Of a DNA stretch of 64,000 bases, positions 50,601 to 58,903 are shown one piece after another. This stretch comes from Paenibacillus qinlingensis (GTDB lineage: Bacteria > Bacillota > Bacilli > Paenibacillales > NBRC-103111). The notes under the pieces are model-generated. The model was not told where the DNA came from and ran no database searches. It saw only the letters and a list, made by a program, of their open reading frames with translations. The stretch lies in the NCBI RefSeq assembly GCF_013204845.1, contig NZ_JABMKY010000009.1, positions 1 through 64,000 of the forward strand, in the 5' to 3' direction. A program made the position numbers and the translations under genes. Position 1 is the first letter of the stretch. Every line of letters begins with the position of its first letter.

Positions 50601-52554
50601 ATCTTGGGTCTCCATAGTTAACAGGTAGACCAGCTGTGGTTTGCTCTAACCAGTAGTTATAGGCGGCTTCACCGTCAGCAAGAGTGAGGTTGGCGTTGTT
50701 TCCTTTAACTTCAATCCCATCAATGATGATATAGCTGGCTTGTACGAGAATGACATCCCAAGCATTATCAGAGAAAAGTACAGGATGTGCGCCTGGCGCT
50801 GCTTTGTATGTGATATACGCTGGCTGATTCGTTGCCGTGTTGAATGCGCCTGATTTGGTAATGGTCACCATTCGGTTGCCACCACTGTAAGTATACAGAC
50901 CATCCATGATATTCACCGTATCGCCAGGCGCGGTAAGATTAGCAGCCTTTTGTATCGTCTGGAACGGCGTAGTCGTGGACTTTCCATCATTGGCATCGCT
51001 TCCAGTAGGACTTACATAATAATTGATTGGCGTACCAATAACTGGTGCCGCATCTAGCAAAGTTCCTGGCGATGCATGAATTACCGGTGCTGTTCCCGCA
51101 AGATTGGACGTTAATATTTTGATATTATCTACTAGAATCGTAGATTTGCTATGCGTGCCTGCATCAACATGGAGCATAAATGCGGCGATACCATTCGTAG
51201 TAAATGCACTGGCATTCTGTATGGGTTCATTATTAACTAACTTTGTTGTAACGCCATCTTTCACATGATAGAGATCATAGCTTAACGTATCTGCATGTAC
51301 GACCAATTTGAGCGTGAAGGCTTTATTCACTTCCCATGTCGTCCTTGCAGCAAATGCGCCATTTCCAGTCCCTGATGAACGAGAGAAAATTTTCCCTGTT
51401 TTGGAGAGCAGCAACGTGTTGCTCTTCACACCACTCCAAGCTCCATCTACTAATCTCAGATAGTAATCGGCATTTGCATCTTTCAGCATGAAATCCGCTT
51501 CCAGCGTGTAGCTCTTGTAGATGGAATCATTTCCCCAAGATTGGAAGATCGGAAATCCAATATCCCCTGGCTCATCCTGCGTTGTTGTCACATCTACCCA
51601 ACGCGAATTGTTCTCATAAACAATCTTCATGACTGATGGGGATTTGGCGTCTAGAATATTCGTTTTAATGACGGACCCTGTAGCTGTGCCTGCAATTGTT
51701 GCATCTGTATCGTTTGTTTCAAAGGTCGTTGTTCTTAAAAGTGTAGCATCCGCCGCAGGCGTGTAGGCATCACGAACATCATTCGAATAGGACAGTTTGA
51801 TATTGTCATATCGGACAGTCGTGCTAGTTGCCGCAGTTGTACCGACAGCCTCAATATTGTAATAGACAACACCAGTTGATAAAAAATCGTGACTTGGCGT
51901 ACCGTAAGCACCCATTAACGGCTCGCCACTTGCCAGCATTGTTGTTTGCCCTGTCGTTTTATCTGTGATAAACAGATCGTATTTATTGATATCGTTGTAG
52001 AGATCCAACTTAACGACATACGTTTTATTCGCCTCCCAGGTACCTCGTTTAACATAAGTCCCTTGGGCGAGTGTACCTGATCTCACTTGCAAATCTCCAC
52101 TAGGTAAAAATTTAGCAATAGGAAGATTTTGCCCCCAGTCTCCTGGGATAACCTTCAGATCAAACTCTTTGGCTTGATTACTGAACGTTAAAGATCCTTC
52201 GAAGCTAAAACGGTTTCCCGTTGTTTGAGCGCCTGAGCCCGCTGCATAGTAAAACCGCGTTTTCCCCTGTTGATCCGCTGGTACGGTAACTTCCAGAGCC
52301 CGATTTTCATTGGACTCACTGACAATCTTTTTGGAGAACGAAGTTTCCACTTGAAACATGGTAGGAACTGGTGCTATCTCTGCTCCTACAGCAAACGAAC
52401 CGAAATTTGGGTCTGTCGTTTCAAAGGTATGATTCATTTTGACTGTTTCAGCTGCATTCGCTTTGTGGCTTAACGGGGTAAAACCTATACTTGCGACTGA
52501 CAATAGAAGTGTGAGTGCCGTGATACATGATGTGATTTTTTTGAATTTCATCAT
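47680..52554 (-). CDS. Multidomain beta-helix enzyme with cohesin and dockerin-like domains
   Basis: An exported protein of 1624 residues. Order: signal peptide (about 1-35); two LamG-like domains (about 40-260 and 275-485); a parallel beta-helix (INYYVSPTGSDANDG to about 970) with YSDGNGIIIDYN; a CBM9-like domain (GTPTIDGAIDPIW, about 1000-1190); fibronectin type III (PPTVPGNVQVTEKTHQ, about 1195-1280); a Big-like domain (about 1285-1365); a cohesin-like domain (VYGVDVMVSYDPEDIEFVDA, about 1370-1500); a FIVAR-like helical segment (about 1505-1570); and a C-terminal dockerin whose second calcium loop is clear (DVNGDNIIDIFDLIEVANQ) while the first loop is degenerate. ATG 52554 has GAGGAGG nine bases upstream. 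It is followed by the cohesin-SLH gene. Confidence 0.83.
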   Translation of the reverse strand: MMKFKKITSCITALTLLLSVASIGFTPLSHKANAAETVKMNHTFETTDPNFGSFAVGAEIAPVPTMFQVETSFSKKIVSESNENRALEVTVPADQQGKTRFYYAAGSGAQTTGNRFSFEGSLTFSNQAKEFDLKVIPGDWGQNLPIAKFLPSGDLQVRSGTLAQGTYVKRGTWEANKTYVVKLDLYNDINKYDLFITDKTTGQTTMLASGEPLMGAYGTPSHDFLSTGVVYYNIEAVGTTAATSTTVRYDNIKLSYSNDVRDAYTPAADATLLRTTTFETNDTDATIAGTATGSVIKTNILDAKSPSVMKIVYENNSRWVDVTTTQDEPGDIGFPIFQSWGNDSIYKSYTLEADFMLKDANADYYLRLVDGAWSGVKSNTLLLSKTGKIFSRSSGTGNGAFAARTTWEVNKAFTLKLVVHADTLSYDLYHVKDGVTTKLVNNEPIQNASAFTTNGIAAFMLHVDAGTHSKSTILVDNIKILTSNLAGTAPVIHASPGTLLDAAPVIGTPINYYVSPTGSDANDGKSTTTPFQTIQKAANLTAPGDTVNIMDGLYTYSGGNRMVTITKSGAFNTATNQPAYITYKAAPGAHPVLFSDNAWDVILVQASYIIIDGIEVKGNNANLTLADGEAAYNYWLEQTTAGLPVNYGDPRFTKANTNGININSGTNLANGLPPFHHITVRNSIIHDLPAGGIGSANVDYITIEDNLVYNNAWYTMYACSGISVLGGVDIDTQTGYKSIIRNNTVHHNQTNVKWNQVKTYSDGNGIIIDYNKNTGATFPPYKGKTLVENNISYNNGGSGIHSFNSANVDIMNNTLYNNNQNLHLTYAQLFASSSEKVNIFNNIVYSRDLRQGEVNYSINNASGSEFVIYANNIYYGGGTPKEVGVNDVITDPKFVSLDPANANFLRLQSNSPAIDRGTKTLAPSIDITHAARPQGAKYDIGAYETSYTSANPIGNDVIDIDAIRQTMVFTPESGTARFGTPTIDGAIDPIWNSATILNVNKYIDNSTAPVTSGATGKVRVLWDVDNLYVLSEVTDPVLRKTNANPWEQDSVEIFLDENNGKTNSHQPDDRQYRINYDNAKTVGSQGNGSEFTSSTSLTATGYLVEVKIPFKTIKGSVGKVIGFDSQVNDDKGVGSRTSTAIWSDGKGIGYSNTSRWGNLTLQGQVGDTTPPTVPGNVQVTEKTHQSANLSWTASTDETSSVTYEVYNGTNKIASGLTATTYVVSNLQPATAYSFSVRARDAAGNLSASSSSLAVTTNEAPILVTSISVSGNDISTNGGTSQFQAFVIPSTATQATVLWNVYEADGVTPTNKAVISSTGLLTAVKNGFVRVVASSTDGTGSKGGKLVALNGQLVGNQQVLSTTLAGVGSVNHGASFSTNLGLTFPTSSVTTAVYGVDVMVSYDPEDIEFVDAVSLKAGLTSVTVDKNVPGQIRIFGVSTQPSGAISASGDVFKLNWKAKEPAADKTTVIAVTAAVTSDGQGELSSAQLSSQNVVVVVIDKTALQGVITIAQTILSNAVEGTQPGQYEAGSKATLQTQITSALAVKSNPVAAQADVDKAADDLNKAINHFNDQQIAGYNFSYLVLMAQQYGKSAASSSDWNTVKKYDVNGDNIIDIFDLIEVANQI

Positions 52555-52686
52555 TCGTTGCTTCCTCCTCATAGTCTGTATGAATCTATCGTGGAAGGGA
52601 TAGATTGCCTACATAAATAACTGGTTAGCTGGTAATCCACACCTCCTAGCGCTCGTTTACCCGTCCCCCTTTGTTGCAGCCATAAA

Positions 52687-52700
52687 TGGAAACGTTACCA
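52687..52700. promoter_or_regulatory. Candidate catabolite-response element (cre)
   Basis: TGGAAACGTTACCA is a near-perfect palindrome matching the CcpA consensus TGWAANCGNTNWCA at 12 of 14 positions. It lies in the leader of the 1624-residue enzyme gene, downstream of the 65-bp element, where CcpA could block elongation when preferred sugars are present. Confidence 0.5.
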
Positions 52701-52788
52701 TTCCAATTCAACAAAACAATTCAAGCTTGAAGTGATGGAACAATTGCGCTCAGATATTAGTATTCTGAATTAGAACTCACTTCAATAC

Positions 52789-52853
52789 ATATTCTACCTG
52801 ATTGATTTTTTTTGGAAATGAAGGATATTTAGATTCCTATCAATATATTAAGA
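52789..52853 (-). promoter_or_regulatory. Conserved 65-bp upstream element, copy B
   Basis: It aligns with 45683-45747 without gaps (58 of 65 identical). The best-kept blocks are ATATTCTACCTGATTG and ATATTTAGATTCCTAT. It lies 235-299 bases upstream of the 1624-residue enzyme start and contains the same TAGAAT -10-like hexamer on the minus strand. Confidence 0.6.
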
Positions 52854-52865
52854 AGCGTAATATTA

Positions 52866-52903
52866 ACAACCGTCAAATTAACTTTCAATCTGACGGTTGT
52901 TTG
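52866..52903. terminator. Terminator of the heparinase-like gene
   Basis: ACAACCGTCA (52866-52875) pairs perfectly with TGACGGTTGT (52891-52900). On the minus strand TTAATATT follows; on the plus strand TT only. It ends the GH95 - heparinase II/III transcription unit and lies only 13 bases from the 65-bp element. Confidence 0.7.
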
Positions 52904-52922
52904 CTGGAGACGGCATTTGGGC

Positions 52923-52979
52923 CGGCTCAGAGTCACTTTTGCGCGCGCCAGCTCCTGAGCCGTCGATTTTCGACGGCTC
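52923..52979. repeat. GC-rich segment with two mutually exclusive hairpins
   Basis: GAGCCGTCG (52957-52965) pairs with CGACGGCTC (52971-52979); alternatively CGGCTCAG (52923-52930) pairs with CTGAGCCG (52955-52962). The arms overlap, so only one can form at a time. The stretch is far more GC-rich than its surroundings and lies just after the heparinase-like stop. Confidence 0.6.
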
Positions 52980-53004
52980 GGCTGCGAGGCTCGATGGTCT
53001 AAAG

Positions 53005-54870
53005 TTACGTTCCCACTTGTTCAAATGTAAACGAGCAGGTGCCTTGATTAACGTCCGTTTGACAGCTTAGGGTTATTCTGTAAATACACTCGCCCCAAAC
53101 TTTTGTCATCCATTTATCCTTCGTTTCGATCCGCTCTTGCTTCATCGCGAATCGTTCCGGATATACCATTCGAACAGAGCTTCTCGCTCCAATCTGGAAT
53201 AGAAGCTCACCCGAACACACTTCTTGTACTTGGCAACAGGTCATAAATTGCCATTGCAAGGCATTACTGCTCCTGCTCAAATTATAGGCATCACGCAGGA
53301 TGACGCTTGCAGGCGAAGATCGATGCAGTGTGATCTCGCGATTCCACTCATGTATACCCGCCTCTGACGGATACGCAGCAGCTATGTCGAGTGTAAGCCG
53401 AGCCTCTTCCTCACCCGCCATGTAAGCTACCCGTTTCGCTTTGTAATCACGACCTGGAAGCTGCTCATATCCGTTCACCGTCGGGACATTATGATACGTG
53501 GATCGCATCGTCCATAATTCATACCGTTGATCGCTGAACGTTTGCTTATTATAAGAATTAACGCCTGCATCAACGATGACAGGATGTCCATCCGCATACA
53601 GAATAAACTGTCCAATATCGTTATGATTATGGCTTTCGTCATTGTGGCCGCCTTTGGCAGCGATGTATAAGCCTGCTGGGGAACCGCTCTGTTCTCTTGC
53701 CGCCATCACTTGAATGCCGTCCAACCACACATCCCTCAGATAGGGCGGAGAGACGTCGGCACGGCTCAAAGCCGCATAATATTTGATTTCCGATAGACTG
53801 CGAAGCATGGGAAACCAGGGATGCTGAATAAGTTTAGCCGAACTCAAGCGGTATTGATGAACTGCCTGATCGCATAACAGCGGATCTTCGATGAATACCC
53901 CGTACTTGTAGGCTTGCACCGACTGGAAGTTAGTGATCTTGGCAGAACCGTCAGCAAAATTAATAAAATACCCGTCATAAATGTGCGCACGATAAATATA
54001 TCGGCCAATATTTTGGATTAATGGCTCCTTGAACAGATCAACTGTATCGCCAGTGGCATGCTTAAGCAGCTCGAGACAATCGAGCAGTGCTCCTCCAGCC
54101 CGATCCCAATACGTAGTCCCTTCATCACAGCCACCATCCGAATGATAACTTTCTAGGAAAGTATCCAGACTTGCGAGAAATTTAGTGAGCCCTTCCCATC
54201 TGCGTGTAGGATCTTCTTCTACAAGAAGCAACGCTGTTAAGAAGCAGGAATTAATCCACGGATTCCAATTATTTACTGGCTTTTTCGCAAAGCCCATCCA
54301 AAAATAGTCATCGCGCTCCATATACGCATCCAATATGCGCTTTTTCACTTCCCTCTGAATACGCTGCACGATATGAGGGGTCATCTTATTCAACTCGTCT
54401 CGAAGCAAATAGGAGACCCAAGCCAGCAACGAACCTGTCTCTGCCCCTCGTAAATCCAACGAATGGCCCTTCCCGAGAGGCAGCACGTCTTCCTCACTAT
54501 GCATGATACCGATCCAACTTGTCTCTTCGCAAATAGCCCATATCCCATTGACAATATCATCGAGGAATCGTCCTTCTCCCTCTATGCACTCTGCTACGAC
54601 CAACGTTCCCAGGGCTGTTCTTCGCTTCAAATACGTCTCATCGCAGAGATCCAGAGAACCCGTTCGCGCAAAGGTCAACATCATCGATGCCGAAATAATC
54701 GGCCACTCATAATTTGAATAACTCTCTCCTTGTTCGATCAATTGCCTTCTCACTTCCACAGGCATATCTTTCCAATATGCCCTGTCACTTGCCGACGGGA
54801 AGAGCTGAAACTGTTCTCGGTTAATCATGTTCTGTTCTTGCAGCATGTTACGGAATTGCTCACTAATCAC
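53005..54870 (-). CDS. Heparinase II/III-like family protein
   Basis: A 621-residue protein without a signal peptide. The N-terminal 360 residues form a helical toroid (NNWNPWINSCFLTALLLVEED, GGCDEGTTYWDRAGGALLDCLELL). The C-terminal 250 residues form a beta-sandwich starting with the family signature KGGHNDESHNHNDIGQFILY and HPVIVDAGVNSY, then YHNVPTVNGYEQ. Family enzymes are lyases for uronic-acid-containing polymers (heparin, alginate and others). The start is GTG 54870 with GGAGGAG about ten bases upstream, inside the end of the GH95 gene region; no ATG has a better site. It is cotranscribed with GH95. Substrate not determinable. Confidence 0.83.
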   Translation of the reverse strand: MISEQFRNMLQEQNMINREQFQLFPSASDRAYWKDMPVEVRRQLIEQGESYSNYEWPIISASMMLTFARTGSLDLCDETYLKRRTALGTLVVAECIEGEGRFLDDIVNGIWAICEETSWIGIMHSEEDVLPLGKGHSLDLRGAETGSLLAWVSYLLRDELNKMTPHIVQRIQREVKKRILDAYMERDDYFWMGFAKKPVNNWNPWINSCFLTALLLVEEDPTRRWEGLTKFLASLDTFLESYHSDGGCDEGTTYWDRAGGALLDCLELLKHATGDTVDLFKEPLIQNIGRYIYRAHIYDGYFINFADGSAKITNFQSVQAYKYGVFIEDPLLCDQAVHQYRLSSAKLIQHPWFPMLRSLSEIKYYAALSRADVSPPYLRDVWLDGIQVMAAREQSGSPAGLYIAAKGGHNDESHNHNDIGQFILYADGHPVIVDAGVNSYNKQTFSDQRYELWTMRSTYHNVPTVNGYEQLPGRDYKAKRVAYMAGEEEARLTLDIAAAYPSEAGIHEWNREITLHRSSPASVILRDAYNLSRSSNALQWQFMTCCQVQEVCSGELLFQIGARSSVRMVYPERFAMKQERIETKDKWMTKVWGECIYRITLSCQTDVNQGTCSFTFEQVGT

Positions 54871-54877
54871 ACTTAAT

Positions 54878-57175
54878 CTACTCCTCCACGATAAGCCTAA
54901 TTACCTGTCCCGGCTCCATATTAAATTGAATTGTCCGTTGATCTTGCTCAACCATATTTATGGTCTGATTGTGTTCATCCTTGGCACAGATAGGCAAATG
55001 AGCATAAACTCGGCAGCGTCCACCATGACTGGCACGAATCGTAGCTGCTTGCAACTGTCCATGCGCCCAATGCATATCAATTTCATAACCACCTCGCGCT
55101 TTCAAACCAGTAACGCTCCCATTCTTCCAACTGGATGGAAGAGCAGGCAGCAGCTCTATCATGCCATGATGGCTTTGCAGCAACAGTTCCACAATGCCCG
55201 CTGCTCCCCCAAAATTGCCGTCAATCTGAAAAGGCGGGTGATTGTCCAGCAGATTCGGTAAAGTCGAATGTGTTAGAAGCTCTCCCATATGAAAAGCAGC
55301 CTGATTACCATCTTTTAACCGGGCATAAAAGTTAATGATCCACGCACGACTCCATCCCGTTTGACCTCCGCCATGGGCCAAACGTCTCTGTAAAGTTATT
55401 CTTGCTGCCCCCGCCAACTCCGGTGTACGGCTAACGCTTATGCCAGTTCCAGGATGAAGCGCGAACAAGTGGGAAATATGCCGATGCCCTGGATGTACTT
55501 CCTCATAATCTTCGGACCACTCTTGTATCCCTCCATATTTACTAATCCGTGTTGGTGGAAGCTTACTTCGTGCATGTGCCAGTTGAATCCGAAACTCCTC
55601 ATCTACCTCCAAGTGTTCGGAGGCATCCATACAAGCCGAGAATAACTCGGTCAAGATTTGATTATCCATCGTCGGTGAAGAACATAGAATACCTGTATCC
55701 CCAGTGGGCAATATATACTTATTTTCAGGTGAAACTGAAGGTGAACTGATCAGCCAGCCGTTCTCATCCTGAATCAAGAAATCAAGGAAGAACAAGGCCG
55801 CTTCTTTCATTGTGTCATAGGCTCTCTTCAGAAACTCCTTATCTTGCGTAAATTGGTAATGCTCCCAGAGATGCAAACTTAACCATGCTCCGCCAAAGGG
55901 CCAATAGGTAGCGGGAAGATGCATGTCCTGTGGCGCCGTATCCGCCCATATATCGGTATTGTGATGTGCAACAAAGCCACGACATCCATACATAATGGCA
56001 GCTGTTTGTCTGCCATGCTCCCTCATTCGTTCGATCAGATCAAATAATGGCTCATGGCATTCCGACAAGTTGCAGGTTTCAGCCAACCAGTAATTCATTT
56101 GTGTATTAATGTTAATCGTATATTTACTGTCCCATGCCGGCAGCATCTCATCATTCCAAATCCCTTGCAGATTCGCAGGTAATGAACCGGGACGGCTGCT
56201 GGCAATGAGCAGATAACGGCCAAATTGAACATACAGTGCAATTAGCCCTAGATCCTCCTGCCCCTGCTTAACCAGTTCGAGTCGCTCTGGCGTGGATAGC
56301 GTCTCCCGAACATCCGGCTCAATCCCTTCAAGTTGTAAAGTCAAGCGAGTATACAAGGTTCTATAATCAGCTATATGGTCTGCTAGTAACATCTCGTATG
56401 GCTTGACAGCAGCTTGCGCAATCAGATCTGTACACGCTTCCTCAGGATCCGCATATCTAAAAGTTGTAGCAGCCGACAGCACAAATGTCACCGCATGAGC
56501 ACCTTGAATCGTAATATGTTCACCCATGGTCTGGACGATACCACCATCTGCGACTGCCCTTACCATAATGACATAGTCCTTGTCCGATAAGCCGTAACAC
56601 TGATTACGCATGACAATCGTATCATGGCCTATTTTTCCTGTTACATCTGCATATTTACCTTCTTTGCGATCTAATCTGGCATAAAGCGAAATACCCGCAG
56701 GATTAGATGTTTCAAGACGTGTAATCAGTACACTGTCAGGGAAGCTCGCAAAGGTTTCCCGGCGATACGAGTATCCATCTCGTTCATATGTTGTAGTCGC
56801 AACCGCACGTTCAAGGTCAAGCTCTCTTCGATAATGGGAAATACCATTCTCGTCTTCCTCAATAAACAGCAGCAAATCCCCCGCAGGTATATAGTGACGC
56901 TGACTGTTCGGTGTTCCTGAAAAAGCCAATTCGGCTAGCCGATGAGCTTCAGCAGCTCTTCCTTCTTTAAGCAATCTCCTCATTTCACCGAGTTGCGGCA
57001 AGGCATCGCGATTATTCCGATCGCGAGGTCCCCCATACCAGATGGAGTCTTCATTCAGCTGAATTCTTTCATTTCGAATTCTGCCAAACACCATCCCTCC
57101 CAATCGTCCATTACCCACAGGCAATGCCTCATTCCAATCACTAGCCGGCTTCTTAAACAATAAGTTTTGGCTCAT
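54878..57175 (-). CDS. Glycoside hydrolase family 95 (alpha-L-fucosidase or alpha-galactosidase type)
   Basis: A 765-residue cytosolic-looking enzyme, about the usual GH95 length. The N-terminal domain has [16 protein letters not shown] and [18 protein letters not shown]; the helical catalytic barrel has [68 protein letters not shown] and [20 protein letters not shown]. By analogy with bifidobacterial AfcA, the N-I-N pair, a Glu in QEW and the Asp in QIDGNFGG are the likely catalytic set. ATG 57175 has GGTGG seven bases upstream. Members cleave alpha-1,2-L-fucose or alpha-L-galactose; which applies here is open. Confidence 0.92.
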   Translation of the reverse strand: MSQNLLFKKPASDWNEALPVGNGRLGGMVFGRIRNERIQLNEDSIWYGGPRDRNNRDALPQLGEMRRLLKEGRAAEAHRLAELAFSGTPNSQRHYIPAGDLLLFIEEDENGISHYRRELDLERAVATTTYERDGYSYRRETFASFPDSVLITRLETSNPAGISLYARLDRKEGKYADVTGKIGHDTIVMRNQCYGLSDKDYVIMVRAVADGGIVQTMGEHITIQGAHAVTFVLSAATTFRYADPEEACTDLIAQAAVKPYEMLLADHIADYRTLYTRLTLQLEGIEPDVRETLSTPERLELVKQGQEDLGLIALYVQFGRYLLIASSRPGSLPANLQGIWNDEMLPAWDSKYTININTQMNYWLAETCNLSECHEPLFDLIERMREHGRQTAAIMYGCRGFVAHHNTDIWADTAPQDMHLPATYWPFGGAWLSLHLWEHYQFTQDKEFLKRAYDTMKEAALFFLDFLIQDENGWLISSPSVSPENKYILPTGDTGILCSSPTMDNQILTELFSACMDASEHLEVDEEFRIQLAHARSKLPPTRISKYGGIQEWSEDYEEVHPGHRHISHLFALHPGTGISVSRTPELAGAARITLQRRLAHGGGQTGWSRAWIINFYARLKDGNQAAFHMGELLTHSTLPNLLDNHPPFQIDGNFGGAAGIVELLLQSHHGMIELLPALPSSWKNGSVTGLKARGGYEIDMHWAHGQLQAATIRASHGGRCRVYAHLPICAKDEHNQTINMVEQDQRTIQFNMEPGQVIRLIVEE

Positions 57176-57207
57176 CCACTTTCCACCTTTTGTCATTTGA
57201 AGTTAAT

Positions 57208-57270
57208 ACAGCGCCACCACATCGTGAGTTCCCCCTAATCGGGTGATTCTCAACAATGTAATGACGCTGC
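57208..57270 (-). terminator. Imperfect long hairpin after the third solute-binding-protein gene
   Basis: ACAGCGCCACCACATCGTGAG (57208-57228) pairs imperfectly with CTCAACAATGTAATGACGCTG (57249-57269), about 20 pairs including G-U. TATTAACTT follows on the minus strand. Stem and inner ATTCTCAACA resemble the terminator at 45775-45836. Confidence 0.6.
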
Positions 57271-57282
57271 TTCCGTTATTTC

Positions 57283-58830
57283 TTACTTTTTAGTTTTCAA
57301 AAACTCATCTACTTGCTTTTGTTTCTCAGCAATAACTTTATCCATGCCAGCTTTTTTCAGCTTATCGTTGAACTCTGCCAAATATTTCTCCGGTTCAAGT
57401 ACACCACCGCTAAGGCCATCAATATAGGATTTATACACACTGGCTAAAGCTGCCTCTTCATTCTTGGTGCTATCACTATTATAAGTGAAGCCGAGGATTG
57501 GAGAAGCTACACCCGCTGCGTTGAATGTTTTGAATTTCTCCCATTTCTGAGGATCTTCATTTTGGAACAAATAAGTCAAGAACTGATTCCCTACTTGCCA
57601 AGTGTTTCCAGGAAAATATCCTGTATCCTTCGAAGTTGCGAAGCCGTCCGGTGTCTTGATGACGTTATCTTTGCCAGCAACCTTCACGTAATGCTTTCCT
57701 TCAATTCCGTAGTCCATCAAGTTGACGATGCGAGCATCACTATGCATCAGGTTCAAGAACATAACCGCTCTTTCAGGATCTTTCGACGTTCTGGAAACGG
57801 CAAGCATCGAATTGTTGAGATCAGCAGATGCAACGTAAGGCTGTGTAAATTCCACTTGGATTAATGGCTTTTTACTCGTGTTACTTGCCTCTAGATCTCC
57901 GCCTGGTTTAAGCTGCGACCATCTGGATGCGACCAATCCTTCGTCCGTTTGTGCTTTCAGATTCGTGTTCGTGCCTGGATCTTTTTGGAAGTAGCCTTTT
58001 AGGTTCCAATTATACATTAATTTAAATAGGTTCTTCATTTCTTCTGTTTCAAAAAGATTGACAACCTTAGGGGACGTACCCGTTTTGGAAATAACACCCG
58101 GAGTTGCAAATCCGCCAATCGTTTCAAATGGCAGCAAGTTCAAGAAGTTGGAAGTTGCTTGGATCGGGATCACATCAGCAGACTCGCCTGCTTTTACTTG
58201 CTGTAGGAATGGTTCCAAGTCTTCCAGTTTTTTAACTGTTTTCAGATCCAATTTATACTTTTCTACCAGATCCTTGCGCAAGAATAGACCTTGCATGGAT
58301 GCCATCTCTTTTTGCGTAGGAAGCGCATAATTTAAGCCTTTGATTGTTGTACCTGTTAAATACTTTGGATTAATCGATTTAATAATATCTTGTCCGTACT
58401 TCTCCAACAGATTATTCGCCGGATCGTTCAACGCAACGTAGGCGCCTTTGGCCACATTGATACTCAGATCATTACCCGAAGTAAACATGAGATCAAATGG
58501 CTCACCGGATGCAATCATCAGATTCGTCTTTTGGGCATAATCGCCCCAGCCTAAGTGATTAATTTTGACCGTAGCATTAATCTTTTCTTTCGTAATTTTA
58601 TTGATTTCTTCCTCAACCAGCGCCACATCTTTTTGTGCAGTAGGTCCCGCGAAATAAATCGATATTTCACGTGGCTCCAATTTTTTGGCTGGTGCAGCAG
58701 TTGTAGCTCCAGATGAAGAGGCAGGTGCTTTTGTTGCTGTTTCTGTACCCGATTTCGAACAAGCGGATAAAAGCAGTGCTGGCAGTGTAACAGCCAGAGC
58801 AATTGTGTTAAGCTTTTTCATATTACTCAT
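57283..58830 (-). CDS. ABC transporter substrate-binding lipoprotein (LipO/DUF3502-type)
   Basis: A 515-residue lipid-anchored binding protein. The signal peptide ends at lipobox LLSAC (Cys24). INATVKINHLGWGDYAQKTNLM and ASGEPFDLMFTSG near the N-terminus, and a C-terminal region GFTYNSDSTKNEEAALASVY with YLAEFNDKLKKAGMDKVI, match the LipO-like family with a DUF3502 C-terminus. It is therefore a different subfamily from the two other binding proteins here. GGAGGG lies seven bases before ATG 58830. It ends the third importer operon, before GH95. Confidence 0.9.
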   Translation of the reverse strand: MSNMKKLNTIALAVTLPALLLSACSKSGTETATKAPASSSGATTAAPAKKLEPREISIYFAGPTAQKDVALVEEEINKITKEKINATVKINHLGWGDYAQKTNLMIASGEPFDLMFTSGNDLSINVAKGAYVALNDPANNLLEKYGQDIIKSINPKYLTGTTIKGLNYALPTQKEMASMQGLFLRKDLVEKYKLDLKTVKKLEDLEPFLQQVKAGESADVIPIQATSNFLNLLPFETIGGFATPGVISKTGTSPKVVNLFETEEMKNLFKLMYNWNLKGYFQKDPGTNTNLKAQTDEGLVASRWSQLKPGGDLEASNTSKKPLIQVEFTQPYVASADLNNSMLAVSRTSKDPERAVMFLNLMHSDARIVNLMDYGIEGKHYVKVAGKDNVIKTPDGFATSKDTGYFPGNTWQVGNQFLTYLFQNEDPQKWEKFKTFNAAGVASPILGFTYNSDSTKNEEAALASVYKSYIDGLSGGVLEPEKYLAEFNDKLKKAGMDKVIAEKQKQVDEFLKTKK

Positions 58831-58903
58831 GTATAAACCCTCCTATAATGTCGTTCTTTTATATGCTTAGCCAGATGGTCTGGTTATAGCCAATCAAGTA
58901 ATG

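Larger units (their letters stand above)
52555..53004. other. 450-bp region upstream of the 1624-residue enzyme gene
   Basis: It holds a cre-like site, the second copy of the 65-bp element, the terminator of the heparinase-like gene and a GC-rich stretch able to form alternative hairpins. No gene is seen. Confidence 0.7.

Noticed and set aside
52410..52554. Start of the 1624-residue enzyme at ATG 52572
   Set aside because: That ATG precedes the GAGGAGG site; ATG 52554 has correct spacing and begins a normal signal peptide.
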